Shown here piece by piece: positions 62,771-64,000 of a DNA stretch of 64,000 bases (the first letter of the stretch is position 1; the number at the start of each line of letters is the position of its first letter). The notes beneath the pieces are model-generated. The model searched no databases, had not been told where the DNA came from, and saw only the letters and a program-made list of their open reading frames with translations. Position numbers and translations under genes: made by a program. This DNA comes from Amorphoplanes digitatis (GTDB taxonomy: Bacteria > Actinomycetota > Actinomycetes > Mycobacteriales > Micromonosporaceae): positions 6,256,501 through 6,320,500 of the forward strand of contig NZ_JACHNH010000001.1 in the NCBI RefSeq assembly GCF_014205335.1, given 5' to 3'.

Positions 62771-62817
62771 TGTGTCAGTCTCCTGACACACACGAAGGTA
62801 TGTCAGAATGCTGACAT
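62771..62817. promoter_or_regulatory. Two MarR-type operators between the VOC and MarR genes
   Basis: TGTGTCAG-TCTC-CTGACACA (62771-62790) and ATGTCAG-AATG-CTGACAT (62800-62817) share the TGTCAG-N4-CTGACA core. Their centres are 28 bases apart. The second overlaps the MarR start codon. Both are fit to bind a MarR dimer that represses both genes. Confidence 0.8.
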
Positions 62818-63274
62818 GAGTCAAGACGATCCTGGCGTCGACCTGGAGACTTCACTGGGCTACCTGCTGAAAGAGGCGTCGAGTGCCCTCCGCGTAGCCA
62901 TGGAGGCGGTGCTGCGGCCGCTTGGGATGACCGTGACGCACTACTCCTGCCTCGAGCTGCTGGCGCAACGCCCGGGCTTGTCCAACTCCGAGCTTGCGCG
63001 GGGAGCGTTCGTGACAAGGCAGTCGATGAACGTACTGCTTCAGACTTTGGAACGAGACGGGTATGTGACCAGGCCGGCGGAGGCACCCTTTGGAAAGGTT
63101 CTGCCGACGCGGCTCACGCCACGCGGTCGGCGAAGCCTCGCGAAGGCGTCCACCGCGGTCCGATCCGTCGAGGTCAGGATGCTGGGCGGTATGACTGCGG
63201 CCGAGCAGTCGGCTGCGTACGCCATTCTGCAGAACATGATCCGTTCCCTGAGGGACCCTGACGAGGGCGTGTGA
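62816..63274 (+). CDS. MarR-family transcriptional regulator
   Basis: A 152-residue regulator. The winged helix (about residues 35-100) has LLAQRPGLSNSELARGAFVTRQSMNVLLQTLERDGYV. The C-terminal helices form the dimer interface. The start ATG lies inside one of its own operator copies, with no ribosome-binding site before it, so the mRNA may be leaderless. It most likely represses itself and the divergent VOC gene, releasing on binding a small phenolic or toxic compound; the ligand is inference. Confidence 0.92.
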   Translation: MSQDDPGVDLETSLGYLLKEASSALRVAMEAVLRPLGMTVTHYSCLELLAQRPGLSNSELARGAFVTRQSMNVLLQTLERDGYVTRPAEAPFGKVLPTRLTPRGRRSLAKASTAVRSVEVRMLGGMTAAEQSAAYAILQNMIRSLRDPDEGV

Positions 63275-63496
63275 ATTTGTTCCCGGCGTCATCCTCGGCA
63301 CGATTCGCCCAGGACCCGAGCGCAGCGTCTGCGACCGACGCTCGGCGATCAGCGCGTCCATAGCCGCGCTGGCGTACACCAGGCCGCCACGGTTGCCAGC
63401 GCCCGTCGGCATAGCGGCAGCCAGGTATGCATGCTCTGCCGCAACACCTTGACCTTGGCCGCTGCCTTCATGACCGGATCACCGGCCAGCCCGCCG

Positions 63497-64000
63497 TCAC
63501 CCTGTCAGGTGAGAATCATCCACCGCCGTCGCGACGCCTGCAGGTTCGGCCGTCATTCTGGGCGCCGAGATGTCGATGAGATTGGCCAGGCGGGCGCGGT
63601 GCACCCCGGGCGTGCCGAGCGCGAGCTGGTCGGCCTTCGCGCGCTTGAGGTACAGGTGCGCCGGGTGCTCCCACGTCATGCCGATCCCGCCGTGCAGCTG
63701 CACCGCCTCCTCGGCCGCCGTCACCGCGAGATCGCCGCAGAATGCCTGCGCGACGGCGGTGGCGATCGACGCGTCCGGGTCCCCGGTCGCGAGGGTCACG
63801 GCGGCGTAGCGGGCGGCGGCATTGGCGGACTCGACGCCGGTGTACAGGTCGGCCAGCCGGTGCTTCAGCGCCTGGAAACCGCCGACGACCCTGCCGAACT
63901 GACGCCGCTCGTTGAGGTAGGCGACCGTGGTGTCCAGGCACCATCGCGCGACACCGACCTGTTCCGACGCCAGCAGCGCGGCCCCGGCCTGAAGTGCACG
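63497..64000 (-). CDS. Acyl-CoA dehydrogenase, C-terminal part (gene starts beyond the window edge)
   Basis: The last 167 residues of an acyl-CoA dehydrogenase. The four-helix C-terminal domain is clear: LNERRQFGRVVGGFQALKH, then the FAD/substrate loop and AAEEAVQLHGGIGMTWEHPAH, with the family's LHGGIG turn. The catalytic Glu and N-terminal domains are outside. It oxidises acyl-CoA to enoyl-CoA using FAD; chain length cannot be told. The tail beyond the last helix (about 30 residues) is unusual in length. No neighbour of its pathway is in the window. Confidence 0.9.
   Translation of the reverse strand, partial: RALQAGAALLASEQVGVARWCLDTTVAYLNERRQFGRVVGGFQALKHRLADLYTGVESANAAARYAAVTLATGDPDASIATAVAQAFCGDLAVTAAEEAVQLHGGIGMTWEHPAHLYLKRAKADQLALGTPGVHRARLANLIDISAPRMTAEPAGVATAVDDSHLTG

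Overview
The window is high-GC DNA (roughly 70% G+C by eye) with GTG/TTG starts, many 4-base start/stop overlaps, and families typical of filamentous actinomycetes: LuxR-type two-component systems, a mycothiol-dependent isomerase-like protein, XRE/NB-ARC remnants, DUF3558-like lipoproteins and secreted proteins with FN3, F5/8C and FG-GAP modules. I infer a Micromonosporales-type soil actinobacterium (Micromonospora/Actinoplanes relatives). No rRNA, tRNA, CRISPR array, phage or intact insertion sequence is visible. No locus can be assigned to a species from sequence reading alone.

Layout. 1-1831: the N-terminal 610 residues of an SF1 helicase (minus, runs off the left edge). 1878-5462: a lipoprotein, then a CPBP protease-histidine kinase-LuxR response regulator operon (minus). 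5596-10967: a six-gene minus operon with an aliphatic-sulfonate-type ABC importer, a PLP enzyme of the VC1184 group and a membrane alpha/beta hydrolase. 11285-17466 (plus): a purple-acid-phosphatase-like FN3 protein, an unknown protein and a secreted M4 metalloprotease with a P-domain. 17571-25347 (minus): an unknown protein with a recombinase-like C-terminus, a small membrane protein, an Ig-like secreted protein and a 1290-residue ThuA/PQQ-dehydrogenase/CBM/discoidin protein. 26175-28585: an RDD membrane protein, a decayed lipoprotein and a TrmB/LuxR-type regulator. 28844-34466 (plus): a secreted 53-residue peptide, a 117-residue partner, a CHAP/FG-GAP protein and a TIR-coiled-coil-WD40 protein. 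34591-43252: a Nudix hydrolase, a TetR/MDMPI pair, a secreted serine protease, small membrane proteins, an orphan SagB-type oxidoreductase and a proline-rich repeat membrane protein, mixed with several pseudogenes. 43996-53999: a serine-recombinase remnant, two divergent paralogous secreted giants (lysozyme-like plus golvesin-like; one ends in an SGNH esterase) flanking a small secreted protein, and a shortened XRE regulator. 54168-62111: a dipeptide-type ABC importer split over two converging operons, together with a PGRP-type amidase, an NlpC/P60 enzyme and an ArsR regulator. 62384-64000: a glyoxalase/MarR divergent pair and the C-terminus of an acyl-CoA dehydrogenase.

How it fits together. 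The strongest functional groups are (i) the sulfonate importer operon, probably sulfur scavenging; (ii) the amidase-P60-peptide ABC module, which looks built to cut peptidoglycan stem peptides and import them; (iii) the regulator/peptide/CHAP group at 27.5-30.9 kb, which may be a secreted-peptide signalling or exolysin locus; (iv) the TIR-WD40 protein, a candidate NAD-hydrolysing defence or stress effector; and (v) the twin golvesin-like secreted proteins, which may act on the cell envelope or matrix. Many genes are secreted enzymes, so the region reads as an accessory exoprotein-rich segment with visible gene decay at 26.9-27.4, 36.5-36.7, 39.1-39.3, 41.8-42.1 and 43.2-44.2 kb.
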